DNA of 64,000 nucleotides from Rhizobium sp. 2MFCol3.1 (GCF_000377565.1 NZ_KB898355.1:124001-188000); one strand, 5' to 3'. Positions 16,093 to 25,475 are shown, numbered from the stretch's first letter. The notes: generated from the sequence alone by a model not told the origin. Program-made: numbers and translations.

Positions 16093-17303
16093 CAAATTAT
16101 GATGGTTCTCATGCTCAAAGGGGCAGGGCCGTGCAGCTGCTTTTGGCTGTAACCGCGGGTTTCGTCGTGGCGAACAACTATTACAGCCAGCCTCTGCTCG
16201 GTGAATTCGCGCGCGAGTTCCAGGTCAGTGAAGCGGCTGCGACATGGGTGTCGAGCGTTACGCAGTTTGGATATGCGTTGGGTCTGCTCCTCCTCTTGCC
16301 GCTTGGAGATATGTTCGATCGCCGCAGGCTGATTTCGGTTCTTCTGGCGGTGTCCGGTTGCTCTCTTATTCTGTTCGGTCTGGCTCAGACCTATGCCTTC
16401 ATTCTGCCTGCGGGCTTGCTGGTCGGGTTCACCAGTATCGTGCCGCAGACGCTGCCGCCGATCGCCAGCCAGCTTGCGGGTCCGAAGGAGGCCAGTCGCG
16501 CGGTTGGCCAGGTCATGGCGGGCCTGCTCCTCGGGATTGTTCTGTCTCGCTTCGTCGGTGGCTGGGCGGGCGAGTATCTTGGATGGCGCAACCTCTACTT
16601 CGCGGCAGCCGCGCTCATGGTCTGCTTGCTCGTGCTCTTGCGGCGCTCGCTTGCGCCGATGCCGGCGACCTACTCCGGGTCGTATCACGGCCTGATGGGC
16701 AGCCTGTGGAAGCTGTGGGGTGATCACAAGCCATTGCGGCGCCTGTCGATGGCCGCAGCGCTTCAGTTTGGCGCCTTCAGTCTTTTTTGGGGGACGGTCG
16801 GGTTTCACCTGAGCGCCATGCCGCAGAAATACCCGCCAAGTGTCACCGGCACGCTTGCGCTGATCGGGGCCGGTGGGGTGATTGCGGCGCTTTTTCTCGG
16901 GCGTATCACCGCGCGCTTCTCCACTAAGGTCATCCTCGTGTCAGGCGGGCTGTTGATGGTCGCTTCGTTTGGTCTGCTCGCGCTTGCGACCGAGTCCCTG
17001 TTCTGGACGGTTCCCGCGGTCGTGCTGCTGGACCTCGGTATGCAGGTCAGCCACGTGACCAGCATGGCGTCCGTTCTGAAGCTGGATCGCTCCGCGATGA
17101 GCCGACTGAACACCGTCTATATGGTCGTGCGCTTCTTAGGTGCCGCGGTTGGAACCTATATCGGTGGCGTGGCTTGGGGCGCGGGCGGATGGGTGCTCAC
17201 CTGCGCGATCGGTGGCGGGATGTGCGTCCTAGGTACCGTCCTGGGCTTGATGTCGGAGCGAACGGCCGTGTCGAGTGTGGACCACTACGAGACTTCGAAG
17301 TAA
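16086..17303 (+). CDS. MFS transporter
   Basis: A 405-residue major-facilitator protein with 12 predicted helices. The first is LLLAVTAGFVVANNYYSQPLL; the cytoplasmic signature between helices 2 and 3 reads LGDMFDRRRLI. The N-terminal NNYYSQPLL and the overall pattern are those of the YgaY/YnfM-like exporter group common in proteobacteria. The ATG at 16086 has no ribosome site; a GTG at 16131 preceded by AGGGGCAGGG is a good alternative start and would remove 15 residues. It is followed by the IclR gene 45 bases later and shares the AT-rich dyads with the peptide-type ABC operon. Import or export of the same compound is therefore likely. The substrate is unknown. Confidence 0.82.
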   Translation: MKSNYDGSHAQRGRAVQLLLAVTAGFVVANNYYSQPLLGEFAREFQVSEAAATWVSSVTQFGYALGLLLLLPLGDMFDRRRLISVLLAVSGCSLILFGLAQTYAFILPAGLLVGFTSIVPQTLPPIASQLAGPKEASRAVGQVMAGLLLGIVLSRFVGGWAGEYLGWRNLYFAAAALMVCLLVLLRRSLAPMPATYSGSYHGLMGSLWKLWGDHKPLRRLSMAAALQFGAFSLFWGTVGFHLSAMPQKYPPSVTGTLALIGAGGVIAALFLGRITARFSTKVILVSGGLLMVASFGLLALATESLFWTVPAVVLLDLGMQVSHVTSMASVLKLDRSAMSRLNTVYMVVRFLGAAVGTYIGGVAWGAGGWVLTCAIGGGMCVLGTVLGLMSERTAVSSVDHYETSK

Positions 17304-17348
17304 GAATGGTCGCGGCAGCGACTGTGCTGCGGTTGCAGTGAGTGGTTG

Positions 17349-18242
17349 ATGGGTCAGGAAGACACGCAAAGGGTCGCGCGACGGCTCGAGCCGGCGGATA
17401 TTACGAGCGACAAGACGAGCGTGGTTCTGGAAGACGAAGCCTCCGGCCAAGCGGTAGACATCCAGCAGGATGGCGATAGCCCGAACGAGGGCGTCACCAT
17501 CCAGTCGGTCGATCGCGCCCTCGCGGTTCTCGAGTTTATCGCGCATCAGCGCGGCCCGCAGCGTTTGCAGGATATCGCCGCCTCCGTCGGGTTGAAGACC
17601 CCGACGTGCTATCATCTTGTCAACACGCTGGTGCGGCGTGGCTATGTCGCGCGTGCCCCGCAATCCCGCGCCTACTATCCTGGGCGCAGGATTGGCGAGC
17701 TCGCCCGTGCCGTCGGTGCGAACTTCGATATCGCCGTCGATGCCGGCCCTCACCTGAAAGAGCTCGCTAACGCAACCGGCGCTACGAGCTGCATTGCGTC
17801 GATGGCGGGTACCAGCCTCGAGGTGACGGCGTATGTCGAGGCCAGTTCAGGCGTCTCGCTAGCGCTTTACAAGGAGGCCCTGGCTGGAGCCGCGCATGCG
17901 ACGGCGCTTGGAAAGGCAATCCTTGCCTGGCTGCCGGAGCCGAAGATTGCGCGGGTCGTCGCCGAGCACGAGCTTGGCGTCTTCTCTCCCAAGACGATCG
18001 ACACATTGGGAGATCTCGTTGAAAATCTGCGCCAGGTGCGCCGACATGGCTTTGCTGTCGAAGACGAGGAGTTTCGTCTCGGCGTTGTCGGGCTGGCCAG
18101 TGCGATCCGTGACCACGCGGGCGCCGTCATCGGCGCGATTGGCTGCCTGATGCATGTGGCCGACGCCGATGCCGCAAGGATGCGGATGGCGCAGATCAAG
18201 GTGATCGCGACCGCGCGGAAAATCTCCAGCCTGTATCGCTGA
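17349..18242 (+). CDS. IclR family transcriptional regulator
   Basis: A 297-residue regulator with an unusually long, acidic N-terminal extension (about 50 residues) before the winged helix (VDRALAVLEFIAHQRGPQRLQDIAASVGLKTPTCYHLVNTL, about residues 55-110). The IclR effector domain follows (about 125-295, AHATALGKAILAW and LGVVGLASAIRDHAGAVIGAIG). The ATG at 17349 directly follows a TTG that could also start. The stop codon is immediately followed by the third AT-rich dyad, and the fourth lies just before the ABC operon. It most likely controls itself, the MFS gene and the ABC/amidohydrolase operon in response to a small acid or its precursor. Confidence 0.9.
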   Translation: MGQEDTQRVARRLEPADITSDKTSVVLEDEASGQAVDIQQDGDSPNEGVTIQSVDRALAVLEFIAHQRGPQRLQDIAASVGLKTPTCYHLVNTLVRRGYVARAPQSRAYYPGRRIGELARAVGANFDIAVDAGPHLKELANATGATSCIASMAGTSLEVTAYVEASSGVSLALYKEALAGAAHATALGKAILAWLPEPKIARVVAEHELGVFSPKTIDTLGDLVENLRQVRRHGFAVEDEEFRLGVVGLASAIRDHAGAVIGAIGCLMHVADADAARMRMAQIKVIATARKISSLYR

Positions 18243-18259
18243 TTTCATATTATAAAATT
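18242..18259. promoter_or_regulatory. AT-rich dyad, copy 3 (putative IclR operator)
   Basis: ATTTCATATTATAAAATT, beginning on the last base of the iclR stop codon and about 90 bases upstream of the predicted promoter of the ABC operon. Confidence 0.6.
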
Positions 18260-18349
18260 AATGGCCGCTTTTGCGACAGGGATTCCTGCATGGAGTCTCT
18301 GTTTTCTCGATAGATGTGCGGCATTTCGCCTAATTTTGCGCGATACTCA

Positions 18350-18378
18350 TTGACCATCCCCAATTCGCGATGATAAAT
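18350..18378 (+). promoter_or_regulatory. Predicted sigma-70 promoter of the ABC/amidohydrolase operon
   Basis: TTGACC at 18350-18355 and ATAAAT at 18373-18378 are separated by 17 bases, which puts the transcript start near 18385. Dyad copy 4 lies just downstream, in a position where a bound repressor would block the polymerase. Confidence 0.5.
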
Positions 18379-18400
18379 AGTGAAATTAATGGCGCCGTTA

Positions 18401-18417
18401 ATTTCATAATATAAAAT
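18401..18417. promoter_or_regulatory. AT-rich dyad, copy 4 (putative IclR operator)
   Basis: ATTTCATAATATAAAAT, about 16-32 bases after the predicted transcript start and 20 bases before the ATG of the first ABC gene. The four copies share the pattern TTTYATAWTATRAAAT or its complement with minor deviations. Confidence 0.6.
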
Positions 18418-18437
18418 AGCGCGGGGATCTTATAGGT

Positions 18438-19475
18438 ATGCAGAAGCAGCAGCGCCAAGTTGGCGTTCAGGAAATTCTTGAGGTCGAGCCGGAAGTCATC
18501 GTGTCGGTTCGGGATTTTTCGCTGACGTTTTCCGAGAATGCGTCGCAGAATTTGATCGACGGCGTCTCGTTCGATGTCGAGGCGGGTAAAATGCTCTGCA
18601 TCGTCGGCGAGTCGGGATGCGGAAAGAGCGTGATGTCACTCGCGCTCATGGGGCTTTTGACCAACACGAAGGCGCGCGTCGTGTCCGGGTCCATGCGGCT
18701 CGGCGACGATGACCTTTTGGCGATGAGCGAGCGCCGGCGCGCCGATCTACGCGGCAGTGACATGGCCATGATCTTCCAGGAGCCGATGACGTCGCTCAAT
18801 CCGGCCTTCACCATCGGTCATCAGATCATCGAGGGCATTCGCCGCCACCGTTCGATAACAAAGCAGGATGCGACGGTCGAAGCGCTGGAGCTGCTGAAAA
18901 AGGTTGGCCTGCCCGCGGAAATCGAGCGCCTGAACCGGTTTCCCCATCAGCTGTCAGGCGGCCAACGTCAGCGCGTGATGATCGCGATGGCTCTGGCCAA
19001 CAATCCGCGTCTCTTGATCGCCGACGAGCCGACCACGGCACTCGATGTGACCATCCAGGCGCAGATCCTGACGCTGATGAAGTCGCTTCAACAATCATAT
19101 GGATCCGCAATCGTTCTTATCACACATGATCTGCGTGTCGTTGCAGAAGTGGCGGACAATGTAATGGTCATGTATGCCGGCCGCGCCGTGGAGGCAGGCC
19201 CGGTTACGTCCGTCTTCGAAAACCCGCAGCATCCTTACACGATAGGGCTTTTTGGCTCGACGCCCACGCTCGGCCCGAAACAGGGTCGTCTGGCAACGAT
19301 CGAAGGCACGGTACCGAAGCTTGAGGATATGCCACAGGGATGCCGGTTTGCGCCGCGCTGTCCCTTCTCCGATGAAAAGTGTTTCGAGCAGGTTCCTCCC
19401 GACCATGATTTCGGTTCCGGGCATCGGGCCGCATGCTGGCACGCACCGATCGACTTACTGGCGAGTGCAGCGTGA
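18438..19475 (+). CDS. Dipeptide/oligopeptide-type ABC ATP-binding protein (DppD-like)
   Basis: A 345-residue ATPase with Walker A GESGCGKS at residues 57-64, signature LSGGQRQR at about 172 and Walker [13 protein letters not shown] at about 190. The C-terminal oligopeptide-transporter extension carries the cysteine-containing [15 protein letters not shown], characteristic of DppD/OppD. It energises the importer whose other parts are encoded next. The stop overlaps the start of the DppF-like gene by one base (TGATG). The amidohydrolase at the end of the operon suggests that the imported solute is a small amide or N-heterocycle rather than a true peptide; this is inferred. Confidence 0.92.
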   Translation: MQKQQRQVGVQEILEVEPEVIVSVRDFSLTFSENASQNLIDGVSFDVEAGKMLCIVGESGCGKSVMSLALMGLLTNTKARVVSGSMRLGDDDLLAMSERRRADLRGSDMAMIFQEPMTSLNPAFTIGHQIIEGIRRHRSITKQDATVEALELLKKVGLPAEIERLNRFPHQLSGGQRQRVMIAMALANNPRLLIADEPTTALDVTIQAQILTLMKSLQQSYGSAIVLITHDLRVVAEVADNVMVMYAGRAVEAGPVTSVFENPQHPYTIGLFGSTPTLGPKQGRLATIEGTVPKLEDMPQGCRFAPRCPFSDEKCFEQVPPDHDFGSGHRAACWHAPIDLLASAA

Positions 19476-20560
19476 TGAGCAATTCCGATTTCATCGTGCG
19501 GGGCGAGAAGCTCGTCAAGACATTCACCAGCCGTGAGGGCCTCTTCAGCAAACCCAAGACAGTGACCGCTGTCGACAGCGTTTCCGTCAGCATCCGCAAG
19601 GGCGAGACCTTCGCGATTGTCGGCGAATCCGGCTCGGGCAAGTCGACGCTCGGACGAATGCTTCTGAACCTGATGACGCCGACGGCCGGAGAAGTGACTT
19701 TCGAGGGCCAAGCCGTCAATCGGATGCAGGGAAAGGCGCTTTCCGAGTTCCGCCGCGATTTCCAGATTATCTTCCAGGATCCATTTTCCTCGCTCAATCC
19801 GAGAATGAGTGTCGCCGACATCGTCGGCGAGCCATTGTGGCTTGAAGGCCGGCTTTCCGTGGGTGAGCGTCGCCAACGCGTCCAAGAGCTTCTTCAACTG
19901 GTCGGGCTGAGGCCTGATCAGGCAGATCGGTATCCGCATGAGTTTTCTGGTGGTCAGCGGCAGCGCATCGGCATCGCCCGTGCAATAGCCGGATCGCCGA
20001 AAGTCATTCTCGGCGATGAGCCGGTGTCTGCGCTGGATGTGTCCGTTCAGGCGCAGATCATCAATCTGCTTGAAGATCTGAAGGAAAAGCTCGGCCTCAC
20101 TCTTATCATTGTTGCGCACGATCTGGCCGTCATCCGGCACATGAGCGACAGGGTTGCGGTGATGTATCTCGGCGAGATCATCGAGCTGGCCGATGTCCAG
20201 GATCTCTATGCCGAGCCACTTCATCCCTATACCCGCGCGCTTCTGGAAGCCGTGCCGGCGGCGCAGCCGAGCGCTCGTCAAGACCGGGCTCTCGTCAAGG
20301 GCGAACTTGCACTGTCCGGTGGGCAAGGGGGGTGCAAGTTTGCCTCCCGTTGCCCCTTTGCAAAGCCGATCTGCCAGACAACGGCGCCGAAACTTCTGAT
20401 GGCAGGATCATCTCGCCAGATCGCATGCCATTTCTGGAAGGAGATCGCCGCCGAGGCGCCCATGACCGTCAAGCCCGATCGCACCGCGCCAGGCTTGGCC
20501 AGAAAGCTTGAAATCTACCGCGAGCGACAAGCTCGCAATGCTGCGTCCGCAGCCCAATAA
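19475..20560 (+). CDS. Dipeptide/oligopeptide-type ABC ATP-binding protein (DppF-like)
   Basis: A 361-residue second ATPase of the importer. Walker A GESGSGKST begins at residue 50, the signature FSGGQRQR at 157, Walker B is VILGDEPVSALD, and the C-terminal Cys-bearing segment is GCKFASRCPFAKPIC. The start is the ATG sharing a base with the DppD-like stop; the GTG one codon earlier is possible. The tail after the family domain is about 45 residues longer than usual (TVKPDRTAPGLARKLEIYRE) and highly charged. It works as a heterodimer with the preceding ATPase. Confidence 0.92.
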   Translation: MSNSDFIVRGEKLVKTFTSREGLFSKPKTVTAVDSVSVSIRKGETFAIVGESGSGKSTLGRMLLNLMTPTAGEVTFEGQAVNRMQGKALSEFRRDFQIIFQDPFSSLNPRMSVADIVGEPLWLEGRLSVGERRQRVQELLQLVGLRPDQADRYPHEFSGGQRQRIGIARAIAGSPKVILGDEPVSALDVSVQAQIINLLEDLKEKLGLTLIIVAHDLAVIRHMSDRVAVMYLGEIIELADVQDLYAEPLHPYTRALLEAVPAAQPSARQDRALVKGELALSGGQGGCKFASRCPFAKPICQTTAPKLLMAGSSRQIACHFWKEIAAEAPMTVKPDRTAPGLARKLEIYRERQARNAASAAQ

Positions 20561-20574
20561 AAATGAGGGAACAT

Positions 20575-22071
20575 ATGAAGAAGCTTATTCTGACCGCTGC
20601 GATCTCCTTGGTTGCGGCCGGCTCGTCGCTGGCTGCCGATCTGAGGATTGGTCTTCAGGACGATGTCGATATCCTCGACCCGATGCGGTCGCGCACATTC
20701 GTCGGCAAGATCATTTCCACCTCGATGTGCGATACCCTGATCGACGTGAATGAGAAGCTCGAATACGTGCCGCGCCTCGCAACCAAGTGGGACTGGAGCG
20801 ATGGCGAGAAGATGCTGACGATGACGTTGCGCCCGAACGTCAAGTTTCAGGACGGAACCGATTTCAACGCAGCGGCGGTCAAGGCCAATATCGAACGGTC
20901 GCTGACGGCCGAGGGTAGCTTGCGGCGCAGCGAGCTTGCGTCGATCGCAAGCGTCGATGCCCCTGATGCGACGACCGTCGTCTTTCATCTCAAGGCACCC
21001 GACAGTACGCTCTTGTCGCAGATGACCAGCCAGGGTGGCATCATGCTGTCGCCGACCGCCTTCGCCAAAGCGGATTTCGCCAAGGCGCCGGTCTGCTCGG
21101 GACCATTCAAATTCGCCGAGCGGGTTCAAAATGACCGTGTCGTCCTGGAGAAATTCGCCGACTATTGGGACAAGGACAATTATCATTTCGACCGAGTGAT
21201 TTTCCAGCCGATCCCGGACGCGACGGTTCGTCTCGCAAACCTGAGATCCGGCGGCTTCGACATCATCGAGCGTGTTGCGCCGACGGATTTCGAAGAGGTC
21301 AAGAATGACCCCAAGGTGAAGCTTGTTTCCACGCCGGGCCTTGGCTACCAGGCAATCCAGATCAACGTTGCGCATGGCGCCGGTGCAAAGGATAGCCCGC
21401 TGGCAAAAGACAAGCGGCTACGGCAGGCCTTCAACCTGGCGATCGACCGCGACGTGATCAACGAGGTTGTGGGCGCCGGTGCATTGACGCCCGCCGTCCA
21501 ACCCTTTGCCCCTGCGAGCTTTGCCTACGATGCCAAGTTCGACTTCAAGCGGGACGTCGAAAAGGCAAAGGCGCTGATCAAGGCTGCCGGCTATGACCGG
21601 GTGCCGGTCGAACTGACATATGGCAACAACACGACGTCGCAACAGGTGTTCGAGCTTATCCAGGCGATGACCGGTGAGGCCGGGTTCGATGTCACGCTGA
21701 GAGCGTCCGAGTTCGCGGCCATGCAGGCGGCGATGAAGGAAGGCAACTTCCAGGCGGGGCAGGGCGGCTGGGCCGGGCGCGTCGATCCCGATGGCAATAT
21801 CAGCCAGTATGTCATGTGCAAGGCCGGGCTGAACGATAGCGGTATCTGCAATCCGGAGATCGATCGAACCCTGCAGGCAGCGCGACAGACCAACGATCTC
21901 GTCAAGCGCAAGCAGTTCTACGATGAATTCCAGCAGGTCATGCAGGACGAAGTGCCGTCGGTCTTCCTTTACTATCAGCCCTGGTCATACGGCATCAATG
22001 CGAAGCTGACCGGTTTCAAGGCCTATCCCGACGGTATGATCCGTCTGGCGGGCGTACAAAAAGCCAACTGA
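20575..22071 (+). CDS. ABC transporter substrate-binding protein, family 5 (DppA-like)
   Basis: A 498-residue periplasmic binding protein. The start at MKKLILTAAISL gives a clear Sec signal cut after SSLAA and has GAGGGA seven bases upstream; a start 12 bases earlier is less likely. The family-5 pattern is present: DLRIGLQDDVDILDP at the mature N-terminus, YVPRLATKWDWSDGEKMLTMTLRPNVKFQDG, then VCSGPFKFAERVQNDRVVLEKF. In this class the ligand is engulfed between two lobes and may be a peptide, opine, sugar or other small compound. It is the specificity subunit of the operon. A 54-base gap precedes the permease genes. Confidence 0.92.
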   Translation: MKKLILTAAISLVAAGSSLAADLRIGLQDDVDILDPMRSRTFVGKIISTSMCDTLIDVNEKLEYVPRLATKWDWSDGEKMLTMTLRPNVKFQDGTDFNAAAVKANIERSLTAEGSLRRSELASIASVDAPDATTVVFHLKAPDSTLLSQMTSQGGIMLSPTAFAKADFAKAPVCSGPFKFAERVQNDRVVLEKFADYWDKDNYHFDRVIFQPIPDATVRLANLRSGGFDIIERVAPTDFEEVKNDPKVKLVSTPGLGYQAIQINVAHGAGAKDSPLAKDKRLRQAFNLAIDRDVINEVVGAGALTPAVQPFAPASFAYDAKFDFKRDVEKAKALIKAAGYDRVPVELTYGNNTTSQQVFELIQAMTGEAGFDVTLRASEFAAMQAAMKEGNFQAGQGGWAGRVDPDGNISQYVMCKAGLNDSGICNPEIDRTLQAARQTNDLVKRKQFYDEFQQVMQDEVPSVFLYYQPWSYGINAKLTGFKAYPDGMIRLAGVQKAN

Positions 22072-22125
22072 CGATCAGCCAGGAAAAGGCGGGCCGCGCG
22101 CGCGGCCACGCCTGAAGGACGCATC

Positions 22126-23070
22126 ATGATCAATATCATTGTTCGCCGGCTTGTCATTGCCGTGCCAACCCTCCTTTTGGTCTCCGTCTTGATCTTCTCG
22201 ATGCAGAAGCTCCTGCCCGGAGACCCCGCCTTGATGTTTGCCGGTGAGGAGCGCGATCCGGTCGTTCTCGAGCAACTTCGCGAGAAGTTCCACCTCAACG
22301 ATCCATTGCCTGTCCAATATGGCCGATGGCTTTGGCAGATCCTGCACGGCGATCTGGGCATGTCGTTGCGAACAGAGGTGCCCGTTGGAGAACTGATTTC
22401 TCAAAAGCTGCCGGTAACGTTCCAGCTGTCGTTGACGGCGATGCTGTTTGCAGTGCTGTTCGGCGTTCCTGCCGGCATTCTCTCGGCGGTGAAACGAGGC
22501 AAGGCGCTCGACTATATCACCGGCATGATCGGGCTCACGGGCATGTCGATACCGCATTTCTGGCTGGGTATCATCATGATCATGGTGATCTCCGTGCAGC
22601 TTGGGCTCCTGCCGTCCTCGGGCATGGTCAGCATCTTCGACAGCCCGCTTCTGTTCTTTCAGTCGGTCCTAATGCCCGCCTTCGTCCTGTCGACGCCGGT
22701 CGCAGCCTATCTGATGCGTCACACGCGATCGGCGATGCTGGGCGTGCTGCGGTCGGACTATATCCGAACCGCAAGAGCAAAGGGATTGCGCGCCAACAGC
22801 GTGGTGTTCAAGCACGCATTGCGCAATGCGCTGACGCCGATCGTGACGATGGTGACCCTCTTGTTCGGCGAGCTTCTCGCCGGCGCCGTACTGACGGAGC
22901 AGATTTTCACGATACCCGGCTTCGGAAAGCTGATCGTCGATGCGGTGTTCACCCGCGACTATGCTGTCGTTCAGGGCGTGGTCCTGTGCTCGGCCGTCGC
23001 ATTCATCCTTCTGAACCTGATTGCAGACGTGGTCTATATCCTGATCACGCCTAGACTGAGGTATGCCTGA
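22126..23070 (+). CDS. Dipeptide-type ABC permease (DppB-like)
   Basis: A 314-residue inner-membrane permease with six helices. It has the DppB/OppB opening (MINIIVRRLVIAVPTLLLVS), the periplasmic loop with PGDPALMFAGEERDPVVLEQLREK, and the ATPase-coupling EAA-type segment (DYIRTARAKGLRANSVVFKHALRNALTP). Its stop shares a base with the next start (TGATGG). With the DppC-like protein it forms the channel of the IclR-controlled importer. Confidence 0.93.
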   Translation: MINIIVRRLVIAVPTLLLVSVLIFSMQKLLPGDPALMFAGEERDPVVLEQLREKFHLNDPLPVQYGRWLWQILHGDLGMSLRTEVPVGELISQKLPVTFQLSLTAMLFAVLFGVPAGILSAVKRGKALDYITGMIGLTGMSIPHFWLGIIMIMVISVQLGLLPSSGMVSIFDSPLLFFQSVLMPAFVLSTPVAAYLMRHTRSAMLGVLRSDYIRTARAKGLRANSVVFKHALRNALTPIVTMVTLLFGELLAGAVLTEQIFTIPGFGKLIVDAVFTRDYAVVQGVVLCSAVAFILLNLIADVVYILITPRLRYA

Positions 23071-23945
23071 TGGCAAATGTTGCTCTCGCCTCCCATCCTG
23101 CAACGAGGCGCAGGGTCCTGCCGCGCTCCGTCTCCAAGTTCCTGTCCAACCGTGGGGCGGTATTGGGCGCGGTTATCGTCGGTGTCTTTGCGCTCGTTGC
23201 GATCCTGGCGCCGTATATTTCGCCGCATGATCCATTCACGCCGAACTACCGCGCTATTCGCAAGGCGCCCTCGGCCATCTACTGGCTGGGGACCGACGAG
23301 GCCGGGCGGGACATCCTGACCCGTATTCTCTATGGTGCCCGTGTGTCGCTCTCGGCTGGCGTCGTCTCGGTGATTGTCGCTCTCGTGACCGGCATACCGC
23401 TTGGGCTCGTCGCGGGCTATTTCGGCGGGTGGATCGACATGATCGTGTCGCGGTTTACCGATGCGCTGTTGGCCATCCCGTCGCTGGTTCTCGCCATCAC
23501 TCTGGCGGCGTTTCTGGGGCCGAGCCTGACAAACGCCATGATCGCGATTGGCATCGCATCGATGCCGATCTTCATTCGCCTCACCCGCGGTCAGGTCCTG
23601 TCGGTCAAGACGGAGGACTATGTCGAAGGTGGGCGGGCAATCGGCCTGCCGCACCGGTGGATCCTCTGGCGCTATATCCTGCCCAACGCACTGCCGCCGA
23701 TCGTCGTCCAGGCAAGCATCACGATCGCGACAGCCATTATCGCCGAGGCCAGCCTGTCGTTCCTCGGTATCGGGCAACAGCCGCCGAACCCGTCATGGGG
23801 ATCGATGCTGAATACCGCCAAGAATTTCATGAACCAGGCCCCTTGGATGTCGATCTTTCCAGGCGCCGCCATCTGCCTCACCGTTCTCGGTTTCAATCTT
23901 CTGGGCGACGGGTTGCGCGATGCGCTCGACCCGCGTGACGCCTGA
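23070..23945 (+). CDS. Dipeptide-type ABC permease (DppC-like)
   Basis: A 291-residue permease with the DppC N-terminal domain (FLSNRGAVLGAVIVGVFALVAILAPYISPHDPF) and the conserved WLGTDEAGRDILTRILYGARVSL. The coupling segment reads DYVEGGRAIGLPHRWILWRYILPNALPP, and the C-terminus LLGDGLRDALDPRD is diagnostic for this subunit. It completes the transporter; a 24-base gap leads to the amidohydrolase. Confidence 0.93.
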   Translation: MANVALASHPATRRRVLPRSVSKFLSNRGAVLGAVIVGVFALVAILAPYISPHDPFTPNYRAIRKAPSAIYWLGTDEAGRDILTRILYGARVSLSAGVVSVIVALVTGIPLGLVAGYFGGWIDMIVSRFTDALLAIPSLVLAITLAAFLGPSLTNAMIAIGIASMPIFIRLTRGQVLSVKTEDYVEGGRAIGLPHRWILWRYILPNALPPIVVQASITIATAIIAEASLSFLGIGQQPPNPSWGSMLNTAKNFMNQAPWMSIFPGAAICLTVLGFNLLGDGLRDALDPRDA

Positions 23946-23969
23946 TGCAGGGATTTTAAGGAAGACCCC

Positions 23970-25376
23970 ATGACCAAAACACTTATTCGCGGCGCCACGA
24001 TCGTCACCATGGACCGTAGCCTTGGCATCCTGCCCAAGGGGGATCTGCTGTTTGAAGGCGATACCATTTCTGCCGTCGGTCCCAACATCCAGGCCGATGA
24101 TGCCGAGATCGTCGATGGATCCGACATGATCGTCATCCCCGGCCTCATCAATGCGCATATTCATATGTGGCAGACGACGATCCGTGGCTTTGGCGTGAAC
24201 TGGACGGGCATCGAACACCATCTCCACATGCAGACCGATATCGTGCCGGTCTACACGCCTGATGACATCAAGATCGCCGAGTATTTCGGCGCGCTCAATC
24301 TCCTCAACGGCGGCACGACAACGGTCTATGAATGGTGCCACGGCAATCGGACGCCTGAACACAGCGACGCCGCCATCGAAGGGCTGCAGAATTCCGATAT
24401 TCGCAGCCTTTTCATTCATGGGTCGATCAAGACACTGCCGCGCGAAGGCGAGAAGCATTTCTCGCAAATCCCGCATCCGCGCGACGAGGCTGTCCGCTTG
24501 CGCAAACGTTTCGGGTCCAATGATGGCAAGGTGATGCTTGCACTTGGCATCCTCGGGCCGGATTATTCGCCGCTCGACATCTGCACGCAGGACTTCACTC
24601 TGGCGACCGAACTGGATCTCTGGTCGAGCGCGCATGTGTCCGGAAAACCGGGCAAACTTGCCGGCGGCTATTTCACGCTCAAGGAAAAAGGGCTTTTGAC
24701 CGAGAAACACAACGTCGTCCATGCCAACAGCATGAGCGATGAGGAGCTGAAGCTCTTGATCGAGACGGGGTGCTCCGTCACCGCGACATCGCAGACCGAG
24801 GTCAATGGCGGCTGGAAGGAGCCTCTGATCCGGCGTGTGAAGGAACTGGGCGGTATGCCCTCGATCGGCAATGACTCAGAGTCCAGCAGCGCTGCCGACA
24901 TGATGGAAGTGATGCGCTGGAGCATGGTCCTGCAGCGATTGTTCAATAATATCGAGAAGTCCAAGAAGCTCGATAAGGAGCCGCCGGCGGCGACCAATGC
25001 CGTCTTTCGCGGAATGGAGCGCCCTGCGCGGATCACGCCAAGCACCTATGATGCATTGGAATGGGCAACCATGGGCAATGCCAAAGCCTTCGGCCTCGAT
25101 CACCGCATCGGCTCGCTGACGCCGGGCAAGCAGGCGGATATCACGCTCATAAAGCGCACAGGGTTCAATCTTGCGCCGGCCATTGACCCCGTTGACGCGG
25201 TTGTCTCGTTCGCCAATCCTTCGAACGTCGATACCGTCTATGTCGCGGGCAAGCTCGCGAAGAAGGATGGCAGGCTGGTCCAGGACGCGGCCGCGCAACG
25301 AGCGGCAGTCGAGCTGCGCGAGCGCGCGATTTCGGTTCTGGAACGCGCTGGTATGGCCGAATTCATTCCTGCGTAA
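23970..25376 (+). CDS. Amidohydrolase (ATZ/TRZ, cytosine-deaminase-like)
   Basis: A 468-residue metal-dependent hydrolase of the amidohydrolase superfamily, subgroup of chlorohydrolases and aminohydrolases such as TrzN, AtzB and guanine deaminase. Metal ligands are visible as NAHIHM (about residue 59), AHVSG (about 225) and GNDSESS near residue 306; VVHANSM matches the usual catalytic His/Glu region. It is the last gene of the peptide-type importer operon and cytosolic (no signal). It probably deaminates or hydrolyses the imported compound, freeing nitrogen. The exact substrate is unknown; the subgroup includes enzymes for purines, pyrimidines and triazines. Confidence 0.87.
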   Translation: MTKTLIRGATIVTMDRSLGILPKGDLLFEGDTISAVGPNIQADDAEIVDGSDMIVIPGLINAHIHMWQTTIRGFGVNWTGIEHHLHMQTDIVPVYTPDDIKIAEYFGALNLLNGGTTTVYEWCHGNRTPEHSDAAIEGLQNSDIRSLFIHGSIKTLPREGEKHFSQIPHPRDEAVRLRKRFGSNDGKVMLALGILGPDYSPLDICTQDFTLATELDLWSSAHVSGKPGKLAGGYFTLKEKGLLTEKHNVVHANSMSDEELKLLIETGCSVTATSQTEVNGGWKEPLIRRVKELGGMPSIGNDSESSSAADMMEVMRWSMVLQRLFNNIEKSKKLDKEPPAATNAVFRGMERPARITPSTYDALEWATMGNAKAFGLDHRIGSLTPGKQADITLIKRTGFNLAPAIDPVDAVVSFANPSNVDTVYVAGKLAKKDGRLVQDAAAQRAAVELRERAISVLERAGMAEFIPA

Positions 25377-25390
25377 CGCGTTCACGGAGG

Positions 25391-25414
25391 CTCCGGCGGT
25401 AGACGCTGCCGGAG
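25391..25414 (+). terminator. Hairpin after the amidohydrolase gene
   Basis: CTCCGGC and GCCGGAG form a perfect 7-bp stem around a 10-base loop, 15 bases after the operon's last stop. No T-run follows, so Rho-independent termination is only a suggestion. Confidence 0.4.
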
Positions 25415-25475
25415 TCTCGCGCACGGATGGTTCCCGTTCGGAGCGATAGCACTGGAAAGGGCTATCCTCTCTCCT

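Noticed and set aside
19235..20326. Open frame of 363 codons on the minus strand opposite the DppF-like gene
   Set aside because: Shadow of an ABC ATPase gene with all its motifs on the plus strand.
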